A stretch of DNA of 47,125 bases from Clostridiales bacterium (GTDB lineage: Bacteria > Bacillota > Clostridia > Oscillospirales > Oscillospiraceae), in the NCBI GenBank assembly GCA_029008095.1, contig JAQXJB010000022.1, positions 1 to 47,125 on the forward strand. The letters run 5' to 3'. A program made the position numbers and the translations under genes. The notes under the pieces are model-generated. The model was not told where the DNA came from and ran no database searches. It worked only from the letters and a program-made list of their open reading frames with translations. Shown here in pieces: positions 41,376 to 47,125 of the stretch (within the stretch, counting starts at the first letter, position 1; each line of letters opens with the position of its first letter).

Positions 41376-42968
41376 ATGGCTCAAAACGAGATAAAAGTAG
41401 ATTTTGAAGAAGAGACCCGGGACGCGTTCGGCAGCGCGCCCAAGGCGCCGGACACTGGGCTTATAGAGGAGGATCGCCCCGCGTGGCTCGGTGAAGCCCC
41501 GGGAATAAAGGACGAGGACGTGACCGCCTCCCATGACTGCGACGTGCTCATACTCGGCGCGGGCATCGCGGGCATTTCCGCCGCCAGAGCCGCCGCCGAG
41601 GCCGGCGCCGGCGTCATCGTGCTGGAGCAGGGCAAGAGCATATCTATCCGCGGCAGGGTATTCGGCTGCGTGGACTCCCATATACACAAGGAGCTGGGCT
41701 GCGAGATAGACAAGATGGAGCTGCTCAACCTTATCATGCGCCGCATGGGCTGGCGTCCCAACGCCCGTCTCTGGAAGCTCTGGCTCAATGAGAGCGGCGC
41801 GGCCTTCGACTGGTTCGAGGCTCCCGCGCTGAAAAGCGGCATGGAATTCGGCCAGCACCTGCAATATTGGCCCAACCCTCCCAAGTATGACCGCTCCCGC
41901 GAGCTTTTCCCCCAGTATTGCGCGGGCATCGAGTTCGAGGACTGGTACGGAGCCTGCAAGCTCCACTATAATGAGTCTGTGGCTCACGGCGCAAAGTATT
42001 TCTTCCGCACCACGGCGGCGGAGCTGATAAAGAGCGAAAAGGGCATAATGGGCGCTTACGCCACCGCCGAGGACGGCAGCATGCTGAAATTCACGGCCCG
42101 CAAGGCCGTCATCCTCGCCACCGGCGACTACGGCCACAACAAGGACATGGCCAAGGCTCTCTGCCCCGAGTTCTATAATACTCTCGGCCTTGTGGCATAC
42201 CGCGGCTCTACCGGCATGGGTCACAAGATGGCCATCTGGGCGGGCGGCATGATGGAGGAAGGCCCCCACGCCCATATCAGCCATTCCTTCCCCGGCTCCT
42301 TCGTCCTGGGCACTACGGCCACCCTGAACCTGAACGCCAACGGCGACCGCTTCATGAACGAGGACGTTCCCGGCCAGATATTCACCAACCAGATCATCCG
42401 TCAGCCCTTCAAATTCGGCTGGCAGATATACGACAGCAACTGGGCGCAGATGCTGGATAACCAGAACATCGCCCACGGCGCGGTGGACATAAACCTCACC
42501 TCCGTGGAAAGCATGTCCAAAACGCTTGAGAAGGCCTGGGAGGACAATGGCGGTACAATGCTCGCCGCCAACACTCTTGAGGAGCTTATCGAAAAGACCG
42601 GCATGCCCAAGGAGCGTGCGCTGGAGAGCATCCGCCGCTATAACGAGCTCTGCGAAAAGGGCGTGGACGAGGATTTCGGCAAGCGCGGCGACCGTATGTA
42701 CGCGCTGGTGAAGCCCCCGTTCTATGCGATGAAGTCCTTTATCGCCCGGGGCATGATAACCGGCGGCGTGGTAGTGGACGAGGAATGTCAGGTTCTTGAA
42801 AAGGATACCTGGAAACCCCTCGGCGGCCTTTACGCCATAGGCAACGTGGGCGGCGGACGCTACGCATGCGATTACCCCGTTTCCCCCGTCTGCGCCACCT
42901 CCCACGGCACGGCCATCACCTTCGGCCGCCATGTGGGCACAGCGGCGGCAAAGCGCGAAAGCAGATGA
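41376..42968 (+). CDS. FAD-binding fumarate-reductase-type flavoprotein
   Basis: 530 residues. After a ~50-residue N-terminal extension, GAGIAGISAARAAAEAGAGV (61-80) binds the FAD ADP part; ILATGDYGHN and the C-terminal YAIGNVGGGRYACDYP complete the FAD_binding_2 pattern. The family reduces or oxidises C-C bonds in fumarate, urocanate, steroids and similar acids. No heme CxxCH motifs or FMN-binding domain are present, so electrons must come from another protein. AAGGAGGT 8 nt before the ATG is one of the strongest sites in the window. It is placed between two glycyl radical enzyme genes and ends in a strong terminator. It likely carries out a redox step of the same pathway. Confidence 0.85.
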   Translation: MAQNEIKVDFEEETRDAFGSAPKAPDTGLIEEDRPAWLGEAPGIKDEDVTASHDCDVLILGAGIAGISAARAAAEAGAGVIVLEQGKSISIRGRVFGCVDSHIHKELGCEIDKMELLNLIMRRMGWRPNARLWKLWLNESGAAFDWFEAPALKSGMEFGQHLQYWPNPPKYDRSRELFPQYCAGIEFEDWYGACKLHYNESVAHGAKYFFRTTAAELIKSEKGIMGAYATAEDGSMLKFTARKAVILATGDYGHNKDMAKALCPEFYNTLGLVAYRGSTGMGHKMAIWAGGMMEEGPHAHISHSFPGSFVLGTTATLNLNANGDRFMNEDVPGQIFTNQIIRQPFKFGWQIYDSNWAQMLDNQNIAHGAVDINLTSVESMSKTLEKAWEDNGGTMLAANTLEELIEKTGMPKERALESIRRYNELCEKGVDEDFGKRGDRMYALVKPPFYAMKSFIARGMITGGVVVDEECQVLEKDTWKPLGGLYAIGNVGGGRYACDYPVSPVCATSHGTAITFGRHVGTAAAKRESR

Positions 42969-42986
42969 TTTCTCTGTAAATATGCA

Positions 42987-43021
42987 ATATCCCGCAGCCT
43001 CACCGCTGCGGGATATTTTTG
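42987..43021 (+). terminator. Terminator of the flavoprotein gene
   Basis: ATATCCCGCAGC (42987-42998) pairs perfectly with GCTGCGGGATAT (43005-43016), then T5. Confidence 0.93.
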
Positions 43022-43031
43022 TCTGTCAAAA

Positions 43032-43302
43032 GTAGGGGCGTGCATTGCACGCCAGCAGTTCTGATATTCACCGCAGAAGGAATCATGCGAAAAAAGGTAA
43101 AAACCTGTGTCATTCTGAACGTAGGGAAGAATCTCCCATGTTGGTTTTACATCGGCAGTCACGTTACTGCGGAGATTCTTCGCAAGCTCAGAATGACAAG
43201 TTTTGTGGTTTTGCGTGTTGGTCGTTTCTGCGCATAAGACCCCAAGTTATGTCATTCTGAACGAAGTGAAGAATCTCCGAACTTCCTCTCAGATTGGCAG
43301 TA
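43032..43302. repeat. Repeat families C and A (two A copies, one partial)
   Basis: A family C hairpin at 43032-43053, a family A copy with inverted centre at 43109-43197, and a left-half A copy at 43251-43302. No gene is seen in 43022-43352. Confidence 0.8.
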
Positions 43303-43352
43303 TCGATCTGTGCGTGCATCCATATAAGCACAATGGTTTTTTGGACAAGCTG

Positions 43353-43392
43353 AAGGGGCTGCGGCAAAACGAAAATTTTGCCGCAGCCCCTT
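43353..43392 (-). terminator. Terminator of the second glycyl radical enzyme gene
   Basis: A 17-bp perfect stem, AAGGGGCTGCGGCAAAA with its complement, around a 6-nt loop. It starts 9 bp after the stop codon on the minus strand. The T run after it is weak, but the stem is very stable. Confidence 0.75.
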
Positions 43393-43401
43393 GTGATATC
43401 A

Positions 43402-45846
43402 TCACAGACTGTTTTCTGTACGGGCAATAAGGTCATTCTGGCAATCACGGGAGAGCTCGGTGAAGTAAGCGGAAAATCCCGCGATACGTACCACAAGATC
43501 GCGGTGGGTGTCGGGATCTGCCTGAGCTGCGCGCATGGTTTCCGAAGAAATGATGTTGTACTGAACCTCCATGCCGCCCATTTCCATATAGGTACGGGTC
43601 ATGGTGCGCAGCTTTTCCGCGCCGTCGCCGTTCAGGGCGGAGGGATGGATGCGTATGTTCAGGGCAAGACCGTTCATGAACTTGCCGTGTTCAAAGCAGA
43701 GAGCGGAGCTGAGCACCGAGGTGGGGCCATTGCCGTCGCGGCCCTGCACAGGGGAAGCGGCGTCGGCAATGGGGGTACCGGCCAGACGTCCGTCCGGGGT
43801 GGCCCATGTGGTGTAGCCCTGCGCCACATGGCTTGCGGCGCTGTATAAACCGCCCTTGAATATCTTGCAGCGGCTGCTGTAGCATTCCTTACATATATCG
43901 TAATAGGCGTCCACGACCCACTTCATGTTGGCGTCGGCGTAGGGGTCGCCGTTGCCGTAATGGGGCACCTCGCTGATTATGCGCTGACGGAGCAGCTCAT
44001 GTCCCTCCCAGTTTGCCATGTATGCGTCGAAAAGCTCGCGGGTGGTGCAGAGCTTCTTATCGAAGCACATATACTGGATGGTGGTAATGGAGTCCGCTAC
44101 GGTGGCGAGACCAACGGCGGTGCAGCCGAAGGAATTGTACTTTGCGCCGCCGCAGACAACGTCCTTGCCGCTTTCCATGCAGCCCTCCATAGATATGGAG
44201 AGAATGGGGTGCTGGTCATAGTGTTTGAACAGGTGGTCTGCGAAATTGCCTATGCTGACCTGCGCCTTAAGCACATAAGAGGCCATCTTCTTCCATGCCT
44301 CTCTGACCTCGTCGATGGAGGTCATCTCGTAAAGGTAACCGGTGTGAAGCGACGCCTGCTCCTTGTTGTAGGGATTGCAGCCATCGTTGAGAGCCATGTC
44401 CAGAATGGTGCTGTACTGCGTGTAGGCTTCGGGCGGATTGTTTCCGTTGCCGCCCGCGTAGTCATTGCCTGAGCCGGTTATCTCCTGACATCCGATGAGG
44501 GCATAATCCCGGGCGTCACGCAGGCTGAAGCCAAGCTCTTTCATTGCGCCGGGGATGATTACTTCGTCGTTCTGATAGAGGGGGAGACCGCCCACAAGCT
44601 TATTGACGGCAATGGAGCATTCCCAGAGCTTGTCGGGGGTGTTCTTGTTGATACGCAGGGAAAGGGTGGGGTCATGAAGCTTAAGGCGTCCCAGCGTTTC
44701 AAGAACCATGTATGTAACGGGGTTGGAGGCGTCCTCACCGGTATCCGGGTCAACGCCGCCTATGGTGGTGTGGAGATAGGTGTTGCCGATGCCGATAATG
44801 ACCGCGAGAGGGCCGGTTCCGCCGTTGTAGAAGGCGTTTACCTTCAGGAAGAAGCAGTCGGTTATCTCCTGTGCCTGATCCATAGTGATGCGTCCTGCCT
44901 CAAGATCGGCCTTAAGATAAGGCCATGTGTACTGGTCAAAGCGTCCGAAGGAGCCGATGTCGCCCACACCGGATATAGATATCATCATTTCGTAGAGCAG
45001 GGTTGCCTGACAGGCCTGCCAATAGGTCTGCACCGGGTTTTCCGCTATCCATGTGAGATTGTCGCCCATCTGCCTGAGCTCGGCTTTTCTGGCGGGGTCG
45101 GTACATTTTTCGGCTGCCTCATAGCAGGTCTGTCCGTAGCGCTTGATAAAGGTTATCGCGCCGTCACAGACTATTTCCACGGATTTATAGAAAATGCTCT
45201 TCTCAAGGTCGTCGCCCATCAGATTGTTGCGGTGGGCCTCCAGCCAGTCCCGGGCCTGCTGGCGGATCGCGGCGTAGCCAACGGAAAGTATCTTCTTGTA
45301 ACCGGGGGTGGAGTGACCGGCCGGCATCATGACTATGGGCATGTTCGCGCCGAAAGAACGCACGCCCAGTCTGTTCAGCTCGTCGTAACCAACCGGCTGC
45401 CATGCCTGCGCCATTTCGCCGATGGTACGTCCGTTCCAGTAGTCACCGACGGATTTCAGACCTTCAAGGTCCTCGGGACTGATGACCATGCGCAGCTCAT
45501 CGGTGTCGGGGTTATGATACAGGCCGTCCTCGCCCATCTTCCAGCTTCCGTTTTCCACATTGGCGACATAAAAACCGCCGCCGCCCCAGCGAGGGTCTAT
45601 GTGGGTGCCGCTGAAAAATTTCGTAAGGTTCGCGACAAGTATCTCATGATCCTCCACGCGGGTGGTGTGCTCCTCACACACGGTCTTGAATATCATGGCG
45701 TTTTTGATAGCCGGGAGGAAGCTTTCGTATTTTTTGCTGGCTCTTGTCATTATGATGGAATTTTCGGAATCTATGTGATAGACTCGATTCCGGACGCGCT
45801 CACGCATGAGCTTCATTCTGTCGGATATAGGACGAAATTGATACAT
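43402..45846 (-). CDS. Glycyl radical enzyme, no. 2 (Cys-Gln-Glu variant)
   Basis: 814 residues. The radical loop VVRIAGFSAYF has Gly790; the active-site Cys453 and Glu455 lie in LIGCQEITGSG, with Gln where most dehydratases have Val, then GNDYAGGNG. The C-x-E arrangement and EGCMESGKDVVCGGAKYN are shared with enzyme no. 1 but overall identity is clearly limited, so it is a separate subgroup rather than a recent duplicate. GGAGG lies 6 nt before the ATG. It is convergent with the flavoprotein gene, with its own promoter (45891-45919). The radical SAM activating enzyme must be elsewhere. The substrate is unknown. Confidence 0.88.
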   Translation of the reverse strand: MYQFRPISDRMKLMRERVRNRVYHIDSENSIIMTRASKKYESFLPAIKNAMIFKTVCEEHTTRVEDHEILVANLTKFFSGTHIDPRWGGGGFYVANVENGSWKMGEDGLYHNPDTDELRMVISPEDLEGLKSVGDYWNGRTIGEMAQAWQPVGYDELNRLGVRSFGANMPIVMMPAGHSTPGYKKILSVGYAAIRQQARDWLEAHRNNLMGDDLEKSIFYKSVEIVCDGAITFIKRYGQTCYEAAEKCTDPARKAELRQMGDNLTWIAENPVQTYWQACQATLLYEMMISISGVGDIGSFGRFDQYTWPYLKADLEAGRITMDQAQEITDCFFLKVNAFYNGGTGPLAVIIGIGNTYLHTTIGGVDPDTGEDASNPVTYMVLETLGRLKLHDPTLSLRINKNTPDKLWECSIAVNKLVGGLPLYQNDEVIIPGAMKELGFSLRDARDYALIGCQEITGSGNDYAGGNGNNPPEAYTQYSTILDMALNDGCNPYNKEQASLHTGYLYEMTSIDEVREAWKKMASYVLKAQVSIGNFADHLFKHYDQHPILSISMEGCMESGKDVVCGGAKYNSFGCTAVGLATVADSITTIQYMCFDKKLCTTRELFDAYMANWEGHELLRQRIISEVPHYGNGDPYADANMKWVVDAYYDICKECYSSRCKIFKGGLYSAASHVAQGYTTWATPDGRLAGTPIADAASPVQGRDGNGPTSVLSSALCFEHGKFMNGLALNIRIHPSALNGDGAEKLRTMTRTYMEMGGMEVQYNIISSETMRAAQADPDTHRDLVVRIAGFSAYFTELSRDCQNDLIARTENSL

Positions 45847-45890
45847 GTTTTGCCTCCGTTCTTGTCATAAAAATCTATGCTATGTTAATA

Positions 45891-45919
45891 CTTATATCAC
45901 ATTTTACCGGTCAATACAA
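45891..45919 (-). promoter_or_regulatory. Candidate promoter of the second glycyl radical enzyme
   Basis: On the minus strand TTGTAT (45914-45919), 17 nt, TATAAG (45891-45896). An alternative is TTGACC (45909-45914) with TATTAA (45885-45890) at 18 nt. Either would start transcription about 35-40 bp upstream of the ATG. Confidence 0.5.
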
Positions 45920-46000
45920 GTACTGCATATTTGCATATTTATATTGGTACGCACAAACACTCCGCACAACGTAACGATAAAACATTAAAATAAAAATCAC

Positions 46001-46209
46001 ACCGTAGGGGTATCGGTCGCCCGCCGGTTTTAAAACGAAATAAATCCCTTTCGGGATTTGTGAAATGCCCTGCGGGCGTGAAATACGCCTGCGGCGTGTG
46101 AAATCGCTGCGGCGGTGGGGGATTTCTTTCATTTCACTTTCCGCGCAAGCGGAAAATTTCACAATGCTCGCAGAGCATTATTTCACATCCGGAGGATATT
46201 TCACTTCAC
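46001..46209. repeat. Repeat block: shortened family D and long palindrome array
   Basis: A shortened family D hairpin (46001-46026) precedes the longest array (46031-46209). Boxes GTGAAAT at 46060, 46078 and 46098 separate AAATCCC..GGGATTT, GCCC..GGGC and ACGCC..GGCGT. After a central GGATTTCTTTC the boxes reverse to ATTTCAC at 46131, 46156, 46180 and 46198, around TTTCCGC..GCGGAAA, AATGCTC..GAGCATT and ATCC..GGAT. No gene is seen in 45847-46268. Confidence 0.8.
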
Positions 46210-46268
46210 AATCCGTTCTTTCTGCTGTATAATCAGTTCGATAAATAAGAATTGGCGAGGTGTGTTTA

Positions 46269-46520
46269 ATGGCAAAGATAAGAATCACAATCACAGAAAG
46301 TAATTGTAGGAACGGCTATCTTAAAAAGGGGCAAGAATTTGTCGTTGAAGATTTATGTCCGCCAATATGCCACGAATTGTGGAATTATATGTATCCATTT
46401 GTTTACGCACTTCAAAATGGAGCAGAATTGGACTGCGGAAATACTCGTGCAAAGATGTTTGATGTAAAATGTCCTGATGGAGGCAGGGTATGTGTCCACG
46501 GGGAAGTTTTAGAAGATTGA
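46269..46520 (+). CDS. TIGR04076 family small protein
   Basis: 83 residues. The pattern of an early basic strand (MAKIRITITESNCRNGYLKK), GQEFVVEDL, a central CPPICHELWNYMYPFVYALQ, and a late CPDGGRVCVHGEVLED resembles the TIGR04076 family, small cysteine-containing proteins of unknown function often seen in anaerobes. The base composition is clearly more AT-rich than the neighbouring genes, with codons such as TTA, AGA and AAT, which suggests later arrival. GAGG lies 9 nt before the ATG. The gene is flanked by a palindrome array and by repeated G-run hairpins. Confidence 0.6.
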   Translation: MAKIRITITESNCRNGYLKKGQEFVVEDLCPPICHELWNYMYPFVYALQNGAELDCGNTRAKMFDVKCPDGGRVCVHGEVLED

Positions 46521-46564
46521 AAAATTCCAATTTGTCGAACAAAGCAGTCACACTATCCTAAAAA

Positions 46565-46640
46565 TGCACCCCCTAAAATGACTTTGCACCCCCTTACCTC
46601 AAAAGGGGGTGCATTTGTACAAAAGGGGGTGCATTTGTAT
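46565..46640. repeat. Two direct 20-bp repeats facing two inverted partial copies
   Basis: AAAAGGGGGTGCATTTGTA occurs at 46601-46619 and 46621-46639. Its complement TGCACCCCCT occurs twice just before, at 46565-46574 and 46585-46594. Several hairpins are therefore possible, and the two unit copies can exchange partners. Confidence 0.75.
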
Positions 46641-46659
46641 TAAAATTAGGGTTAGTCTT

Positions 46660-46697
46660 CAAAAACGGGTCATCCCATTTGGGATGACCCGTTTTTG
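46660..46697 (+). terminator. Terminator-like hairpin after the small TIGR04076 gene
   Basis: CAAAAACGGGTCATCCC pairs perfectly with GGGATGACCCGTTTTTG over a 4-nt loop. A/T tracts on both sides make it bidirectional. Confidence 0.85.
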
Positions 46698-46702
46698 ATT
46701 CC

Positions 46703-46829
46703 CCGGAAGGGACTCGAAAGGGCGGCGGCAGCGCAAGCTGCCGTAAAAACAGTCCGGTGGACTGTTTTTAGCCCGTGGGAGAGTCCCTCCGGTTTCAGAC
46801 GCATCCCGCAGGGATGTGGATGAAACCGG
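46703..46829. other. Nested hairpin elements 1 and 2
   Basis: Element 1 (46705-46790) is closed by GGAAGGGACTC with GAGTCCCTCC and holds two inner hairpins: CGGCAGC..GCTGCCG, and AAAAACAGTCC (46745-46755) with GGACTGTTTTT (46759-46769). Element 2 (46789-46829) overlaps its end: CCGGTTTCA with TGAAACCGG enclosing GCATCCC..GGGATG. Element 1 starts with CCGGAAGGGACTCGAA, whose complement looks like the T arm and 3' acceptor strand of a tRNA. No open frame is convincing here. Confidence 0.6.
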
Positions 46830-46854
46830 AACCGTTCGGATACCGGGAAACACG

Positions 46855-46886
46855 AACCAGATACCCATCCGGGTATCTGGTTTTTT
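46855..46886 (+). terminator. Terminator-like hairpin in the structured tail region
   Basis: AACCAGATACCC (46855-46866) pairs with GGGTATCTGGTT (46871-46882), a perfect 12-bp stem with 4-nt loop, followed by T6. Confidence 0.85.
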
Positions 46887-46892
46887 GATATT

Positions 46893-46991
46893 CCGGAAGG
46901 GACTCGAACATTGAAATGCAGGTGTCCGGCGGACACCTGCCCGGTGGCGGCTGGACGCCGCCGGCACCATAATGAACCGAGTCCCTTCCGG
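46893..46991. other. Nested hairpin element 4 (three-way junction)
   Basis: Closed by a perfect 14-bp stem, CCGGAAGGGACTCG (46893-46906) with CGAGTCCCTTCCGG (46978-46991). Inside are GCAGGTGTCC..GGACACCTGC (46918-46940) and GGTGGCGGC..GCCGCCGGCACC (about 46943-46968), so the DNA or RNA can fold as a three-way junction. It shares its first 16 bases with element 1. Confidence 0.65.
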
Positions 46992-46999
46992 TGTACCAT

Positions 47000-47044
47000 A
47001 ACGAGTGTTCTGATAGGATTTGATATCCTGTGAGAACACTCGTT
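47000..47044 (+). terminator. Long hairpin near the right end
   Basis: AACGAGTGTTCT (47000-47011) pairs perfectly with AGAACACTCGTT (47033-47044), followed on the plus strand by GTTTTA. Inner pairing ATAGGAT/ATATCCT is also possible. Confidence 0.75.
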
Positions 47045-47047
47045 GTT

Positions 47048-47125
47048 TTATTGCTCATTTTGGGCCGGTTCGTAGGTGACATATACACCTCTGCGGGTAT
47101 TGACCGTCACATCCGGGACAGGCAG
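47048..47125 (-). CDS. Partial gene, C-terminal 25 codons only
   Basis: On the minus strand the window edge reads, in frame, LPVPDVTVNTRRGVYVTYEP and then AQNEQ, stop at 47048-47050. The frame is open to the window end and carries host-like codons. The beta-strand-like VTVNTRRGVYVTYE gives no family. A long hairpin follows directly. The gene continues beyond the window. Confidence 0.5.
   Translation of the reverse strand: MPVPDVTVNTRRGVYVTYEPAQNEQ

Noticed and set aside
41367-42932. A 521-codon minus-strand frame opposite the flavoprotein
   Set aside because: It is a mirror frame; the plus strand gene has a strong ribosome binding site, FAD motifs and a terminator.
46031-46209. A possible CRISPR array
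   Set aside because: The constant box is only 7 bp, the spacers are themselves palindromes of 10-20 bp, the box orientation flips midway, and there are no cas genes.
46703-46991. Elements 1 and 4 as tRNA genes
   Set aside because: Only a T-arm and acceptor-like strand is present; there is no anticodon arm or matching 5' acceptor, and the inner hairpins do not fit a cloverleaf.

Overview
The window looks like the chromosome of a GC-rich, strictly anaerobic, probably gut-dwelling Clostridia member of Oscillospiraceae type. This is inferred from gene content, from strong AGGAGG ribosome binding sites, from TTGACA/TATAAT promoters, from a PdaB-like deacetylase, from glycyl radical enzymes, and from intergenic spaces full of short palindromic repeats. 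No rRNA or species-level marker is present, so the genus is not called.

Layout. 1-5.8 kb: tRNA-Ser(GGA) on the minus strand; a flavin/Rieske oxidoreductase with an unusual 5' leader whose alternative hairpins can bury or free its ribosome binding site; a YyaL/SSP411-like thioredoxin-domain protein overlapping it by 4 bp; a repeat block; and a MATE exporter. 5.9-9.1 kb: a SanA/YdcF-like protein, a 505-residue HTH protein, a broken receiver-domain remnant and an orphan Hpt protein. 9.2-11 kb: a cysteine locus with a divergent Rrf2 regulator, a 13-residue Cys-Cys leader peptide, and cysK. 11.1-12.3 kb: a 3alpha-HSD-like SDR plus a ketosteroid-isomerase-like NTF2 protein. 12.7-16.3 kb: a three-gene envelope operon (GT2-GtrA, phosphodiester glycosidase, anchored protein). 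16.4 kb: tRNA-Arg(CCG).

16.9-27.9 kb is one minus-strand phage structural module, in transcription order: probable small terminase, large terminase, small membrane protein, portal, scaffold-like protein, major capsid, connector, propeller-like protein, tail-fibre-like protein, coiled-coil protein. It has no integrase, replication, tape-measure or lysis gene, and host-type repeats lie in its two largest gaps. A capsid-forming satellite, a gene-transfer-agent-like relic or a decayed short-tailed prophage are all possible.

28-34.6 kb is housekeeping: a sugar nucleotidyltransferase, ilvE and prs (divergent promoters), a PdaB-like deacetylase, inorganic pyrophosphatase, and a TetR regulator. 35-45.8 kb is the most interesting metabolic region: an orphan solute-binding lipoprotein, a glycyl radical enzyme (Cys-Val-Glu site), a methyltransferase-like URO-D family protein, a fumarate-reductase-type flavoprotein, and a second, convergent glycyl radical enzyme (Cys-Gln-Glu site), with strong palindromic candidate operators near the TetR gene. 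No activating enzyme or permease is in the window. I infer an undescribed anaerobic catabolic pathway; the substrate cannot be read from sequence.

46-47.1 kb holds a modular palindrome array, an AT-richer TIGR04076-type gene, and about 400 bp of nested hairpins, two of which begin with a tRNA T-arm-like sequence. The window ends in the last codons of a minus-strand gene.

Intergenic DNA throughout carries several repeat families: about sixteen full or partial copies of a 100-bp imperfect palindrome (family A), shorter GC-rich hairpins (B-E), and modular arrays built from GTGAAAT boxes around varying palindromes.
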